Origin: Jacaranda mimosifolia
Lineage: Eukaryota; Streptophyta; Magnoliopsida; Lamiales; Bignoniaceae
DNA length: 64,000 nucleotides
NCBI GenBank assembly: GCA_018894105.1
Contig: CM032123.1
Location: 23,599,744 to 23,663,743, forward strand
Reading direction: 5' to 3'
The position numbers and the translations under genes are program-made. The notes beneath the pieces are model-generated. The model had not been told where the DNA came from. It searched no databases and was given only the letters and a program-made list of their open reading frames with translations. Of this stretch, positions 12,040-24,935 are shown piece after piece. Each line of letters opens with the position of its first letter. Position 1 is the first letter of the stretch.

Positions 12040-13783
12040 GATTAAGATTTAAAAAATCTACAAAAGTGAGAAAGAGAATATAAGCATGTGATTGAATTTG
12101 ATATTTTAAACATGTTAGTGAACTTTCAAGCATTTTTTTCTCCCACTATTTTATCAAATTACTTGCCTTCTTAGAAATTCGAAAAATTATATTTTCTAGT
12201 GAGAATCAAGGTCCAAAAGTGCACCATATGCCAAGGAAATCATCACAAGTTTCCTCTAATGAAGTGTCCAAGACTCATAAGCCAACACTAAATTATGGTA
12301 GCTTTTCATGTCACTTTCCTATTGGTAGAAAGTTCGGATTAATTAAAACTTATTTTAATTTATATCCAATTTGACTTAATATTATTTTGAACTTAGACTT
12401 TTCTAAGTTGAGGGATTTTCTTGCTTTGAAAGATCTCATCAATTTTATCATGCTTATTTAGGTTATCTATATCCTAAACATGTATCTCATACATCAATAT
12501 GATAAGAAAGCATAAATAAGTAAATGCGTCCAGCATGCTCCTAGGGTGGGATGACCACGAGCCTTAACCCAGTAGTGCACTTAGAGCCATAAGTGCACTA
12601 CTTAGTTGATTTTAAATGGGTTGATTAAATCCTATCTATTACATGAATGTATTATGTACATACATTGGTCTTCAAGCCTCCTTGATCTTCTTAGCCTTCT
12701 TTATCTCTTTGCAATATACTACAAGAGAAAAGAAATCCTCAGCCCTAAAATTCTACTGTGATACAATTACAAGATAGAAAATAAAGAGACATGCAAGCCC
12801 CATTTAATACAACCACTTTCAAATAACTTTGAACTTAAATAAAACCAAATTAAAGGCTCATCATCATCCTTCATCCATTCATCATTCATTCGATAGTTAA
12901 ATGAATAGTAGCAAGAATTGACATTCAATCCAATAATTAAGAGCTTATCTCATAAACAATTAATTGGGACAAAAATAAGCATAACTATTATGCATCTCAT
13001 TTTTGCACAAACTTGAAGATTAACTTAAACTTGACTTTAAAAGCAAGCAAAAATGTCCAACATTTCTTCAAGCACTTACACAACTTTTGTGTATCAAAAT
13101 TACATAAATTAAAAAGAGTTTAAGAACACAAAATTGCAAAAAAAACAAGCCTCCAAGCCTTCTCAAAGCAGCTTGGGTGGTTGCTGCTTGGCATGCCCTC
13201 TTGGCCGTATGGCGGGCGCGGGCACAACGCTCTTGCTGCTTGGCTAGGCATTGGCAGCCTAGGCAACAACCTTGCCTTAAGTCGCCTAAGGTCAAGCCAA
13301 GGCCATTTTATGTTTCCTTTTGTGCACCAAAGCTTACGTACACCTCCATAACTCAAATTCATACAATTTATGACAAATTTGCAGATTATAAACACCTTTA
13401 CAAATAGAAATTCAAGTGCTTAAAATGCTTCAAAAATCAAATCTAAGGAATAATAACTAGTCTCCAAAAATCTCCAACAAAGTCTAATCTAGTTGGATTC
13501 AAAAATAGCCAAAACACATTGAAGCTATAATTAACATGCTATATCAACATATAACATCATTGAATGCTAAATCAGAATTTATATCATAATCCATGAATCA
13601 AAACTCATGCCAACAATTGAATTAACAATTAAACACATATTGACATATTCCAATGCATCACATTAAGAGCCACAAGCAATATCTCCAAATACTCAAATTC
13701 ATCAATTGAATCAAGCATTTGGAGATTTAGAATCAATCCATTACATAAATCAATTCACTAAAATCCTAATTTAGACATAAACG
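12040..13783 (-). other. Long untranslated leader of the copia element
   Basis: About 1.75 kb between primer site and gag, much longer than usual for copia elements. It is collinear with the whole internal region of the gene-less derivative at 24,936-26,334 and with 1-1,505. It contains a GC-rich patch at about 13,175-13,310 in AT-rich surroundings. No protein-coding potential is convincing; the short open frames over the GC patch are probably by-products of its composition. Confidence 0.7.
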
Positions 13784-13797
13784 TATCGCTAATACCA
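13784..13797 (-). other. Decayed primer-binding site
   Basis: The minus strand reads TGGTATTAGCGATA where the intact site at 1,506-1,519 reads TGGTATCAGAGCCA. The position, two bases from the LTR end at 13,800, is conserved, but the site carries several changes. Confidence 0.75.
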
Positions 13798-13799
13798 TT

Positions 13800-15996
13800 T
13801 GAAACTAGGAGATAGATAAGGATCCATAAATTAAAACCAAAATAAAGAAAAATCTAACTTGTTATCTCCAACCCATTGATCTATCAACATGCCATAAATT
13901 AATATTTAAAGGCTAGAAAATTGCTTTTGAAGAAGAAATAAAATGAGTGAAGAAAATCTTCCAATGGACTCTTACAAATGAGGATCAACTAGCTTATCTT
14001 ATTTGATCCGATTTCTGCACACCAAGGCCTCCACAAATCAAAAAATTTTCCACATAAATTGACCTCCAACACAGCCTCTTGATGGTCAAAAAAGGGTAAG
14101 AAAACAGATCCAAAAATTTGCCCTAGCAAACTTCAAAATTAGCCACAATAGGAAGGTTCTATCTCCAATTCTAAGCTTCCCAAGTGTGATGCCTCTAATG
14201 CTCGTTCACATACCTAGGAAGATCTCTCAAATCCTCACACTCTTTGCTAGAGATGAGAGGAGGAAGAAGATGAAAAGAGATGGTGATTTTGGGAGGAGGA
14301 GAGAGAGAAGAGGGAATCTACGAGGTAGTTACTTAACACATGAGTTGTGCTACCTTTTTGGAGAGAAAGATCGAAGCATGGATTGCAAGCTCATGGCTAG
14401 CCACCCTTAGGGATATTTATAGGAGAAAGATAGAAGCCTTTGGAGGCTTTCGTCACACCATCCACACAAGTGCCAATTTTACCAACTTGCTAGTTCTCAT
14501 CTAGCTTGAATTTGGATTTTTAATTTCATAAATTAAAAATGCCAACTCACTTAGTTAAAACATAAAAACTTGAATTCCCTACATAATTAAATTAACTCTT
14601 TAATTTAGTTAATTTAATTTAGCTCTTGAAGTTAATTAAGCTAACTTAACTCTTTAAGTTGACTTAACTAATTAAAATGTCATACGACACCAATTAAATT
14701 AACTCGTTAATTTAATTGAGCTAATTTAACTCTTTAAATTATTTTGATTAATGTAGCACTTAAATTAATCAAGCTAGAATGACCAATTGATAATGAGCCA
14801 ACCTAATTTATCTCCTTTTGGGAAATTCAGCCACTAAGTAATTTTCTAACTCCTTAGAAATTTCCTCCTATCAAATAAAAGCTTCCTTAGGCTTTTGTGT
14901 GTGACCCATTAGGTCATCCATTTATTGGACATGGGCTCACAACTCTTTGTGATATTTTGAAAATTCAAATATTTAAATTAGTTTAAACTCATTTAAATTA
15001 GTAATTCTTTTAGTTAATCTCTATTAATTGAAGAGTATCTAATCTCCATGGCCGTTGTCTAGCAACAAGCCCCATAGAGCCCAATTAATTGGATGAATGA
15101 ATTATATCTAGATGAACCATTATATCTTATAGCAACCATGTAAATACGGTTATTCCATCCCCTATCTCCCGAAAGAGGCCTAAGGCAAGATATTTGTCAG
15201 CTCCTTAATTGCCTCGATAACTATGTCTCTACATCTAATGTTCGATTCCACTTTGTGACCTTAACTTTAGAAAATACATTTTTTAAATTGTAATACTACC
15301 TTGCGCAAAGGTATCTTGGAATCAATCACTATAGAATACATAGGAGATGCACTCGTTTTTCTCAAAAACGAGGAAATAGATCCCTTTTGGGATCTCACAA
15401 ACCTTTGTGTTTAAGTAACTCATGCCCAATCTAAATCTCATATGACCCACTGTGTGGTTAGGGTAGAGTCAAAGCATAAGGACTTAAACGCAAGATTATT
15501 ATGGATCCTCAAGTTGAAGGACTAATTATATGCACTATCCTAAGCTTTGAGAATTCTTCACTATGGACTTACCACTACGGCTATCTAGTAGATTCTTTAA
15601 GTGGGCCTTTAGTGAGCTTATTCTCTAACAAGCACCCATTAACGTGCATCTATGTCAAACATGGATTATCTACGGAACATGGCAATATCAAATCCCATGG
15701 AGTATGCTTCGTTAGTGTAAGTCTATCCAAATCTTAGATGCCCCTTCTCTTAAGATTATATGACTTAGAATGTTTAAAATCATAACCTTAGAGACTTATT
15801 TCATGATCACCATCATATATGTGAGTAAGTCCCACAGTCTTGTATGATTCAAGGGCTTCAACCAAATGCAAGTAAAAAATAAAAAGCATAAGATGAAGAT
15901 GGCTATTTTATAAGATATCATTCAATCAAGATTATCTCACAATTGGAGTAGCATCTACATGCCAATTCTAATTAGCTGTGGGGCACTATTCCAACA
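13800..15996 (-). mobile_element. 5' LTR of the autonomous-type family-N copia element
   Basis: An uninterrupted 2,197 bp LTR, from TGAAAC next to the primer site to ACTATTCCAACA on the plus strand. A minus-strand TATA motif lies at about 14,410-14,420. An AT-rich stretch at about 14,580-14,790 repeats short units related to AGAGTTAATTTAATTAA (read on the minus strand) and occurs at the same place in the other family LTRs. Confidence 0.85.
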
Positions 15997-18900
15997 TTCA
16001 CATGCCGTACGATCTTGAAAACACCCCCCCAAGAGAGGCTCACAATAAAGCTTTATAAGTATAGATTGAACATCCTTCTCTCACATCCCTGTTGCATAAC
16101 AATCAAAAATCAAGAACACATCAATGATGAAATGCATGCAATTAACTAAGTGTCTAAATATAACTGAATAGAAGAAACTTTCTTAAATAAAATGGAGGGA
16201 ATTTCCATAACATTAGAGACTATAAGAAAGCATTTAGCAAACAAATGGCCCTATGAAGAAAAACGAAAGCTAAAGAAAAGAGCCTTACTCCTACTTCTAA
16301 GCTAAAAAAAAGCAGTCCCGAACAAATTAATTCTCTAAGTCATTTACAAAGATGCGGCTCCAACTGAATGTTCTGAGCAATTTCTAAAGTGCGAAGCCTC
16401 TCTTAAATAATTTTTTTCAAGTTACCAAAAGGGACAAGCTACGCTAATTTATTGGCACCCTAACAATTACACTCACTGAGAAAAAAAATATATGGTGAAC
16501 ATTTGACAAAGTCCGCCGATTGGGCACCCAGTGGGTACCCATTGAGCACCCCAGTGCTAGCTTAAGGCGGCCAACCAGTGCAAAAAAAAAGGGAGGGGGG
16601 ATAAAGAGCGCAAACACATGATAATGTGTAGATGACATTACACAAGCGAGCAAAAGTATAAGGATAAGTCTTCCAAATGACTTAGTGCAGAAATAGAGCA
16701 CAATAATGCTCAAATCTTCATGACAAAGATACAAAGCCTATCAGTATTGAAATATGCAAATATTATCGTACGTATGGCCTATACTTGGTTATCCAAAGAA
16801 AAACAAGAGGGCTTACAAAACTTTCAACTATTGTAAGACCCCTCAAAAAGGCTTACCAAAAGACACCCCTAGTAATGAGATCATAAGTACACCTAGTGGA
16901 AAAACCTTCGATGCCCCTTGTGAAGTCTCATAATAAGACTTCTAAAGAATGCATGAAGAAACGCAATTCGACAACACATCCCCAAGGAGTCCCTAAAGAG
17001 ACATCTCCATAAGAGATCCAAAAAGAGCTTCCTGAATAACATAGCTCTAAAGGAGCTCCTAAACAATCTCTGGAGTATGAACTTCTACCAAAAATGCTAA
17101 GTGATTCACAAAACCAGGATGCCACAACAAAAGTAGTAAAGTCCTAATGTAAACTATAGTGAAATAGTCATTTGCCCATACCAGCATGAAAAGAAAAAGA
17201 AGACTGCAAATAAGTATATCCTGTCGTTGATCTTCGTGCATGCTTCCTGGATGGTCTAAATATTACAATCTTCAAATTGTCCCCTGTACCTGCTTGATAC
17301 TCCGTCGAAGATAGGTGAGTGTGCATCTCGCTTGACCACCAACGAAGGGGCTTAGGCACCGTGCAATTGACGACACCTCATATAATGAAGCACCATTGCA
17401 CGTCTCTCATATGAACTCCATCTATTTTTCTAGTGTGAATCCTTTCTAAGTCTATCTTCTTACCTAGTAAAGAAAAAAGAATGCAAAAGTAGACAAAAAT
17501 ACTAAGGAGAACACCAAACAAAAGCAATAACAAAGACACATGATAAATGCGGTACTTTCTCAAAAAGGCGAGTGTGATTAATGAAACTCTGATCCCTCGT
17601 AATAACCCTGAATAATCTCCCAAGTGTGAAACATCCAAACAAAAACTTTCTAAGGTGTTTGCTGAGTGTCATTCCTGAAGAAAGTCCTTAACAACTTCGA
17701 AAGCATAAATATTCATTTTGAGAAATTTTTTATGTCCCCCTGAGTGAATGTTATGTTTGCTAGGGTCTAGAACTAAGATGGTTCTTTTCACTAGAAAACA
17801 AATAGCTTTTGGAAAAAGAACAAATGTTGAAAATACTTTGAGAAGCCTAAGTACCCAAAAAAGACTTGATGCACTAACTCCAAAGGAGGTGCTGGGCACC
17901 CGGTCCTAGCGCTCACAAAGCTGCCACCGCCATGACTGTCCTTAGAGCACTCAATAGCTCACTGACAGTAGCTTTCCCACTACACCCCCTCTCACTTCCA
18001 CGAACTTCAACTCAACTTGGACTCTAACTCGAATTGGGCTCCACTTCCTAATATACTGCTCCCAAAATGTGACTAATAAAATTAAAGAATCGCCTTATTA
18101 AAATTTATTTGAAATAAATTACAGTAAGGTTATAATCTATAACTGGATCTTATATTATATTTTCAACATGAAAATAACATTTTCAAATTGAAAAGGTTAG
18201 AGAACCCAATTGACTAACTCCATCGAGACGGACATCTAAATTCTATAGGGTCAAAGCCCAAATAGGAAAAATACTATAAATTCTAAGTTCCAAAGCCAAA
18301 AAACACACAAAAAATCATTTGCAAAATCAAAACTCACTGCACCGAATTCCAGAGAAAAAGAACTCCAAACTTTGTTTGTAAAGAAAGGACCCCAAATATA
18401 TTTTTGAGTATCAGCAATTATAATTTTAGTGAAAAGATGTCCAATCTTGAATTCAGAGGTGCCAACAATGATAGAATTAAGAGGCAACCCCCATCATACA
18501 TATCCTTTCAATGACCATGGCACTTTACTCTACCCGGTACATACTCCACAGAATTAACTGAATAGGATATTCAAAAGGTTAGAGAATAAAAGTGTCAGCC
18601 TCAGGATGTTAGATGAGGCCCCCACATCACATTCCTTGTTATCAAGTATGGCACTTAGTTCCTATTTGATTAGTAGGATTAAGATATTGCAATATAAATT
18701 TATAAAATGAAGAAAACATAGACCTTTTCAAACCTTAAATATTTTGAATAAAATAACCATTTTATAATATGATGGAAAAAGTATTCTTCTTTTCCTTTAA
18801 CAAACTTTTTGAGTTGTTGTTTTGAGAACATCCTATATATAAGCTCTCACTTATTTGAGTAACATGGTCATAACTAAAATGAATCATATGAATCAGATGC

Positions 18901-19320
18901 TCAAACAATAATATGACACAGATGACTTCATGATTTGGAAAAGAGGCATGAGCTTTCAAAATTCAAAATTTTATTCAAATTCAAATCAATCAACAAAGTC
19001 AACAATTTTCATTAACTGGAAGATAATAGATAGATAATATTATGAAGAGAGAAAAGTTCCACAATTTCAAGTAGTAACTATCGTGTAACAAAATGAAAGC
19101 TAATAAGAGAAGTTTTCATCAACTTTTTACAATTTTAAAGAATAATTATCAAATAACAAAATGAGAGTTCATAAGGAAACGAACACCTCACCAGCTTTTC
19201 CAACTGAGTTTCTCTAGCGGACTTGCAAGTTCAATCACCCAAATTATTAAGATTTAATCATGATCAGTTGGTATAATAAGATTACATACTACTAAAAGTT
19301 CACCAGTCTATTTAATTTGG
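15997..19320. other. Unclassified non-coding DNA, probably old transposon debris
   Basis: No reading frame longer than about 100 codons and no recognisable domain. A block at 18,240-18,300 with an ACTATAAATTCTAAG-like TATA context resembles 35,610-35,690, so both may be LTR fragments of one older family. The segment at about 16,500-16,560 has short repeated GGGCACCC/GGGTACCC-like words. I cannot assign a class. Confidence 0.4.
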
Positions 19321-19321
19321 A

Positions 19322-19422
19322 TTGTATTGTACTTATTGATATTAATATGACTTTTAGCCCATCGATATTGTTATGTTAAATATCAAAAATATTTCATAAA
19401 TTTAGGTATTGTTGTTGTTGTT

Positions 19423-19455
<33 letters not shown>

Positions 19456-19582
19456 CTTTTTCTTCTTTTTCTTGTATCGTACTTATTGATATTAATATAA
19501 CATTTGGCCCATCAATATTGTTATGCTAAATACCCAAAATATTTTATAAATTTAGATATTGTTGTTGTTGTTGTTGTTGTTA
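19322..19582. repeat. Tandem duplication of about 150 bp, each copy ending in a GTT microsatellite
   Basis: Two imperfect copies: 19,322-19,455 and 19,473-19,582. Each contains CGTACTTATTGATATTAATA or a close variant, then a run on ATATTGTTATG, then (GTT)n. The first microsatellite runs about 19,406-19,455 with one interruption, the second about 19,558-19,582. A short CAT repeat follows at about 19,588-19,606. Confidence 0.85.
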
Positions 19583-19609
19583 ATGTTCATCATCATCATC
19601 ATCATTATA

Positions 19610-20305
19610 ATGATCCAATGTTCAAATTACTTTAAAATTTTGATCATATGTAAAAAAATAGTTTTCTCCATTTATTCTATTTTTTTAGATTAGTTCCCAA
19701 ATGAACTAAATATATTCGTAGTCTTCTAATCTCTAGCGTGCTTAATTTATCTTATTATTTCAATCAACAATTCCTATTTATGCCATAATCAAAATTAATA
19801 AATTAATTTAATCCTAAGTATTTCCTCCTTTCTTAGTCTAATTCAATCTAATCCAAGGTTCAATTGCCCCAAATTATCATAAAATTGACTACTCTCAATC
19901 CACTATTATTTTAGTTAAAAACACTTAAATATCAGTTCATAAATCATCTAGAAAACATAAGTATTAACTCATCATTCTAGGACTAAAATTTGTATCACCT
20001 TTGCAATTTTGATCAAGACTCAACTTTAACACATTTGAGGAAATCTATTGGTGATTTTTACTTTATCTACTAGAATGCAAAGAGATTTCTAATGGTCGTT
20101 TTGGATTGATGATCAAATGGTTGGATATTTTTTTCTACGCATTCAAATTCGGCACTCTGTTTTCTATTGGGTTTGGTGGCATGTTGCTTTGCTTTCACCA
20201 TTCTTGCCAAAATCTAGCATCAATTTTGGTAATTCTTATCTCTAGAATTATGCACTTAAACATCTTTCTACATATGGTCTCCTCTCAAATTTTGGATGGC
20301 TAAAT
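19610..20305. other. Non-coding AT-rich DNA flanking the short-LTR copia element
   Basis: No coding region, RNA gene or transposon signature seen. The last five bases, TAAAT at 20,301-20,305, are the presumed left target site of the copia element starting at 20,306. Confidence 0.5.
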
Positions 20306-20505
20306 TGTTAACACATGTTGATGCTGCACTAAATTAGCTCTAATTTTTTGTTGTATATTTTATTCTCTTTCAATGTGTCCACATAATTTGTTAGTCTATT
20401 ATCTATAAATGTTCCTTTTGTCTTTACTGTTTAGCTCAACTATTTATTATTGTGCAGTAGCATCTTTTATGTTCCTTTCTTTTTATGCTCTCATCGTTGA
20501 TAACA
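20306..20505 (+). repeat. 5' LTR of the short-LTR copia element
   Basis: About 200 bp from TGTTAACA to GATAACA. It aligns along its length with 30,828-31,038, sharing the segment around TTTTTTGTTG and the CTATAAATGTT TATA-like motif near 20,403-20,413. The following primer site is badly decayed (ATAAGACCC in place of TATCAGAGC). Confidence 0.8.
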
Positions 20506-20514
20506 TATAAGACC

Positions 20515-21560
20515 CTTCCCACCCACTTTTTCTCTATCCAAATGAAATCCTAGTGCTAACCTTTGTCTCTCCTCTTCTATCAAGTCCAAGCTATCATTCA
20601 TGGGCTCGTGCTATGAAAATGGCTCTTCTGTCCAAAACAAGTGAGGCCTCATTGATAGCTTTCTCTCTACCCCTCCCTCTACTAACCCTCTTTGCGCAGC
20701 TTGGCAGTGCTGCAACACCATGTTCCATGTTCCTTTCATAGCTTAATCACTCTCTAAAGCCATCCATCACCCACAGTATTCTATGGTTGGATACAATATG
20801 TGAGGTTTGGAATGATTTACATGATCGATTCTTTTAGGGTGACCTCTTTTGCATCTCTAATTTATAGAAAGAGGTTTATTCTTTCAAGTAAGGAGATCAG
20901 CCGGTGACAGATTATTTTACCGCCTTAAAGGTGCTTTAGTATGAGCTTTTAAATTTTAGCTACTTTCTTCTTGTTCTTGTGCTCGTCTCTATTCCTCCGG
21001 TGCTTTTGATACCATCAGAAAATACCACAATAGTGATTATGTGATTTAGTTCTTAAAGGGTCTTAGTGACTAATTTTCAATCGTTAAGTCTCAGATTCTC
21101 CTTATGGAGCCTTGCCAATGATTAACAATGTTTTCTCCTTTGTCTTATAGCAAGAACAGCAACTTACTGTGGGTATCTACTGCAGTTTTGCAACTAAAGT
21201 TCTACTATTAGTGCTTCATCGCTTCCACCTTCACGCACACCATCCACTGCATACTTTAAGTTTTAAAGTAATTCTTCTTCTGATAAACGTATTTGTATGT
21301 TTTGTGGGAAACTAAGACATACGATTAAGACTTGTTATAGAAAGTATGGTTTTCCTCCAAGTTTTAGTTTTTGGAGCAGAGCTCCAGCTGCCAATCATGT
21401 GGTTTCTCATCCAGTGTCCACTCACCTTTTAGCATTGTTTATTCAGATAGTCCTGGTGTTGCTCTGACTCAAGAACAGTATGATAAAGTTCTTACCTTGC
21501 TTCATTAGTCTAGCATAACCACTCAATCACCTCCTGCAATTAACCATATCTCCTCACAGC
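20515..21560 (+). pseudogene. Copia gag remnant of the short-LTR element
   Basis: The reading frame near 20,553 gives SPLLSSPSYHSWARAMKMAL, the conserved N-terminus of this type of plant copia gag. No good ATG precedes it in frame. A zinc knuckle, CMFCGKLRHTIKTCYRKYGF, is encoded at about 21,292-21,351 with all CX2CX4HX4C residues present, followed by the usual PP. Between these two landmarks the frame is broken several times. Confidence 0.8.
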
Positions 21561-21619
21561 TACATATTTCTTCCACTAATTCTACCAATCTATTTATACA
21601 CATCTCACTCTTCTCCTCT

Positions 21620-22877
21620 TCCTCTAATTTATAGATATTCGATGTAGGGGCCACATATCATATTTCTTACTCCTTTACCTCTTTTTCTTTTTCTAAACCC
21701 TTTTCTTATGTTCCTGTTACCCTCCCCAATGGCAATAAGGTACTTACTCATTACTCTGGCACAGTTTTCCTCACTCTTGTTATTATTATCTATGATGTCT
21801 TATATGTTCCTCACTTTATTTTTAATTTAGTCTCTACCATGAAGCTCACTGCCTCTCTACGTTGCTCCTTGATTTTAACTCTTCTCTCTATTTCATTCAA
21901 GGCCTATATCCATGGAGGATGATTTGTATAGCTAAGGTGCATGATGACCTTCATACTATTACTCGCCCTTATTCCTTTCCTGTTTTCCTTACTGTTACTC
22001 AACCTCCATTTGACCAATGGCACTACTATTTGGGTCATCCATCTGACTCTCGTCTTAAGATTTTATCCACTCTCATTCCTCAATTTGTATCTTATGATAA
22101 TTCCTCTTGCGATGTATGTCATTTTACTAGGCACAAAAAAATCCTATTTCATATTAGCCAAAGTCAGTCGACTAGAGTTTTTAGTTTAATCAATGTTGAT
22201 ATATGGTGGCCTTTATCTATGTACTGGGGATAAATACTTTGTTACAATAGTGGATTACTTTACTTGCTTTACATGGATTTATCTTATTCACAACAAATCT
22301 CAAACTCATCAAGCTGTATAGTCTTTTTTTTTTCTTTAGTAGAAACACAATTTAATACAAAAATTCAAGTGCTTCACAGTGATAATGGTTTGGAATTTGC
22401 TACGGATGATTTTTATGCTCATAAAGGGGTGCTTCACCAAACTACTTGTACTGAAACTCCTCAACAAAATAGCATTGTCAAAAGAAAACATCAACACATT
22501 TGAACATTGCTCATGCCTTACTTTTTCAAGCCCATCTTCCTGAACATTATGCAGTCACACATGTTGTTCATATCATCAATAGGCTGCCCACTCCTTTACA
22601 TCAAAACCTTACTCCTTTCCACATACTCAACAATGCCCCATCAGATTACTCTTCCTTGTGGGTTTTTGGGTGTCTAACATATGTTTCCACCTTATCTATC
22701 ATGTGGAACAAACTTGATCCCCAGTCTCGCAAATGTATTTTTCTTGGTCTTACATCTAGGAGCAAAGGTTACATTCTCTATGATATCAATACATATGATA
22801 TCGTCACCTCTCAAAATGTTTCCTTTCATAAAACACAATTTCCTTTTCTTAATTCTTTTGATCCTCCATCCTTACCC
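21620..22877 (+). pseudogene. Copia protease and integrase, N-terminal part
   Basis: Protease is seen at about 21,630-21,850. FDVGATYHIS stands where the active-site D(S/T)GAT motif belongs, with V in place of S/T, then PNGNK and VLYVPHFIFNL. The integrase HHCC domain follows at about 22,010-22,150 (HYYLGHPSDSRL, then CDVCHFTRHKK). Core landmarks are VDIWWPLS near 22,195, the second catalytic aspartate in [10 protein letters not shown] near 22,376, and [15 protein letters not shown] near 22,455, whose glutamate-equivalent region is eroded. Frame changes occur at 22,231, 22,500 and elsewhere. The reading frame ends where the family-N element inserts at 22,878. Confidence 0.85.
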
Positions 22878-24935
22878 TGAAGGTATGTATGGCGCTAGGA
22901 TCCATTAAAATTCAAAAAAAACTAAACAAAACTAGCCCACACATATCCACAAGGATCTAGACATGCATAGGATTTAGATTTAGAAAGAGAAATACCTTAA
23001 CAAAATCAAAAATCGAGGAACAAGGAAGAACACCCTTCAACTCTTAAATATATCCCCTCACTGGTACAGCGAAAACACAACCAAATTTTCCCAAGCTAAA
23101 CTCCTTATTTTGAGCCGAAACTTTTTATTGTATTCCCTACACCTTGAAGATCCTACAACCAAAATTTTAGCCCAATCAGAACAAAATAAAGCCCCCCAAA
23201 ACGCGTTGTAAGCAGCTGCCAGAATCTGCTTTTCCAGAAGCAATAGCAACCCAAACGTTTTGCCTCTAATGAGATAGTCCACACACCAAATGGAAATATT
23301 ATTTCTCTACAAAAAAAGGCTAGAGATAATTGTAGAGAAATAGAGGAAATGAGGCCTAATATGGAAGGGAAGGATGATGGAGGTTGGAGAGATTTGTGGA
23401 AAATCTAACTCTTAGATGTATCCACTAACAATTTGCTAGGAGAAAATATTCAGCACCTCACTAACAATGCTCGCGGTGGCCGGCCTCTTCTATATCCATA
23501 TATAGAAGGAGGATGGTGTATGGTTCCACACCATCCCCAATGAGAGGATTTAATTAATTTAACTCTCCAATTTAATTAATTTAAATACTTTAATTTAATT
23601 AATAATCCTTTGACTTGACTCTTAAGTCAAAGTACTTAACTCTTTAAGCTAGCCCAAATTAATTCAAACCTTAAATTAATTCGACCAATTGATAGTCATG
23701 TGGCATCAATTAATTAACTCTTAATTAATTGATCTTAATCTAACTCATAAATTAATATGACCATTTTAACTCTTAAATTGATCAAGTCAACAAATGAGTT
23801 CAATTTTCTTCTCCTTCATTCAATAGGTCATGCATTTGGCTTTTGTGTGTGACCCATTAGGTTTTACTATTCATTAGACAAAGGCTCACAACTATTCGTG
23901 ACTTATTGGAATATCAAATATTCACATTAGTTAAAACTTCTTTAAACTAAGTGACTAAATTCAATTAATCTCATTAATTGAAAAGTACCTAATCTCCATG
24001 GTCGATGTCTAACCTCAAGTCCATGGAGTCCAACTACTTGGCTAAAATGAATGCTCTTGGAGAACCATTCTAGCATTATGCGTACTATGTAAATATGGTC
24101 ATTCCATCTCCTATCTCCATGAAAGAGGCCTAGGGCAAGATATTAGTTGGTTCCTCAATAGCCTCGATGCTATGTTTTTATTCTCAATGTTCGATTCCCT
24201 TTGTGACCTCATCATTGGAAATACCTTTCCAAATTGTCACATCCCCTTGTGCAAGGATTTCTTGGAATCGATTCTTATAGAATACATAGGAGATATACTT
24301 GCTCATCATAAATGTGAGGAGTCAGATTCCATCTTGGATCTCACAAACCTCCATGTCTAGTAATTCATGCCCAATCAGCACCCAAAGGGCCTACTAAGTG
24401 ACCAGGGAGAAGTCAAAGCATGAGGACCAAACATAAGGTTACCTTGGATCCTCAGGTCAGAGTACTAATTATATACACTAGCGTAAGCTAGAGAACTTGG
24501 TACTACGGACTCGCCACTCCAGCTATCTAGTGGATTCTTTAGCGGGTCTTCAATGCTTTGTTCTCTAACAAGCACCCACTAACATGCATCCATATTTGAT
24601 ATGGCATTGATCAGAGAATGGAGCACCATCTGACTCTTGGATTTATGCATCGTTAGTGCAAGTCTATCCAGATCTCAGATGCTTGTCTTGTAAGATCCTA
24701 TAACTTGGAAGGTTTAAGATCACAACTGTGTAAAACTTATTCCATGATCACCATCCAATAGGTAATCAAGTCCCGTAATCTTATGTGATCTTAGGGCTTC
24801 ATCCAAATACCGATGAAGCAAATAAATAGCATAAGATGAAGATGACCATATAATGAATATCATTCGATCACGATTGTCTTACAAGGAAATAGTTTACAAG
24901 GCTAATATAATTGGCTGTGGAGCACTATTCCAATA
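22878..24935 (-). repeat. 3' LTR of the gene-less family-N element
   Basis: 2,058 bp from TGAAGGTATG to ACTATTCCAATA on the plus strand. It aligns with 26,335-28,527 apart from an internal deletion near 23,550 that removes the piece corresponding to about 27,000-27,150. Confidence 0.88.

Larger units (their letters stand above)
5744..15996 (-). mobile_element. Autonomous-type family-N Ty1/copia element, decayed and interrupted
   Basis: On the minus strand the order is 5' LTR (13,800-15,996), primer site (13,784-13,797), leader (12,040-13,783), gag (about 11,210-12,038), protease (about 10,950-11,210), integrase, reverse transcriptase and RNase H (about 6,150-8,710), polypurine tract and 3' LTR remnant (5,744-6,137). 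Integrase before reverse transcriptase defines Ty1/copia. Without the 2,229 bp solo LTR and its extra target-site copy, the internal region is about 5.4 kb. The 5' LTR is followed by TTCAC, expected to be one target-duplication copy. Stops and frameshifts occur in every domain, so the element cannot supply proteins as it stands. Confidence 0.8.

Noticed and set aside
13068..13407. Three overlapping open frames rich in Ala, Arg and Cys
   Set aside because: Same reason: they lie on the GC-rich patch of the copia leader, and the sequence is not conserved between copies.
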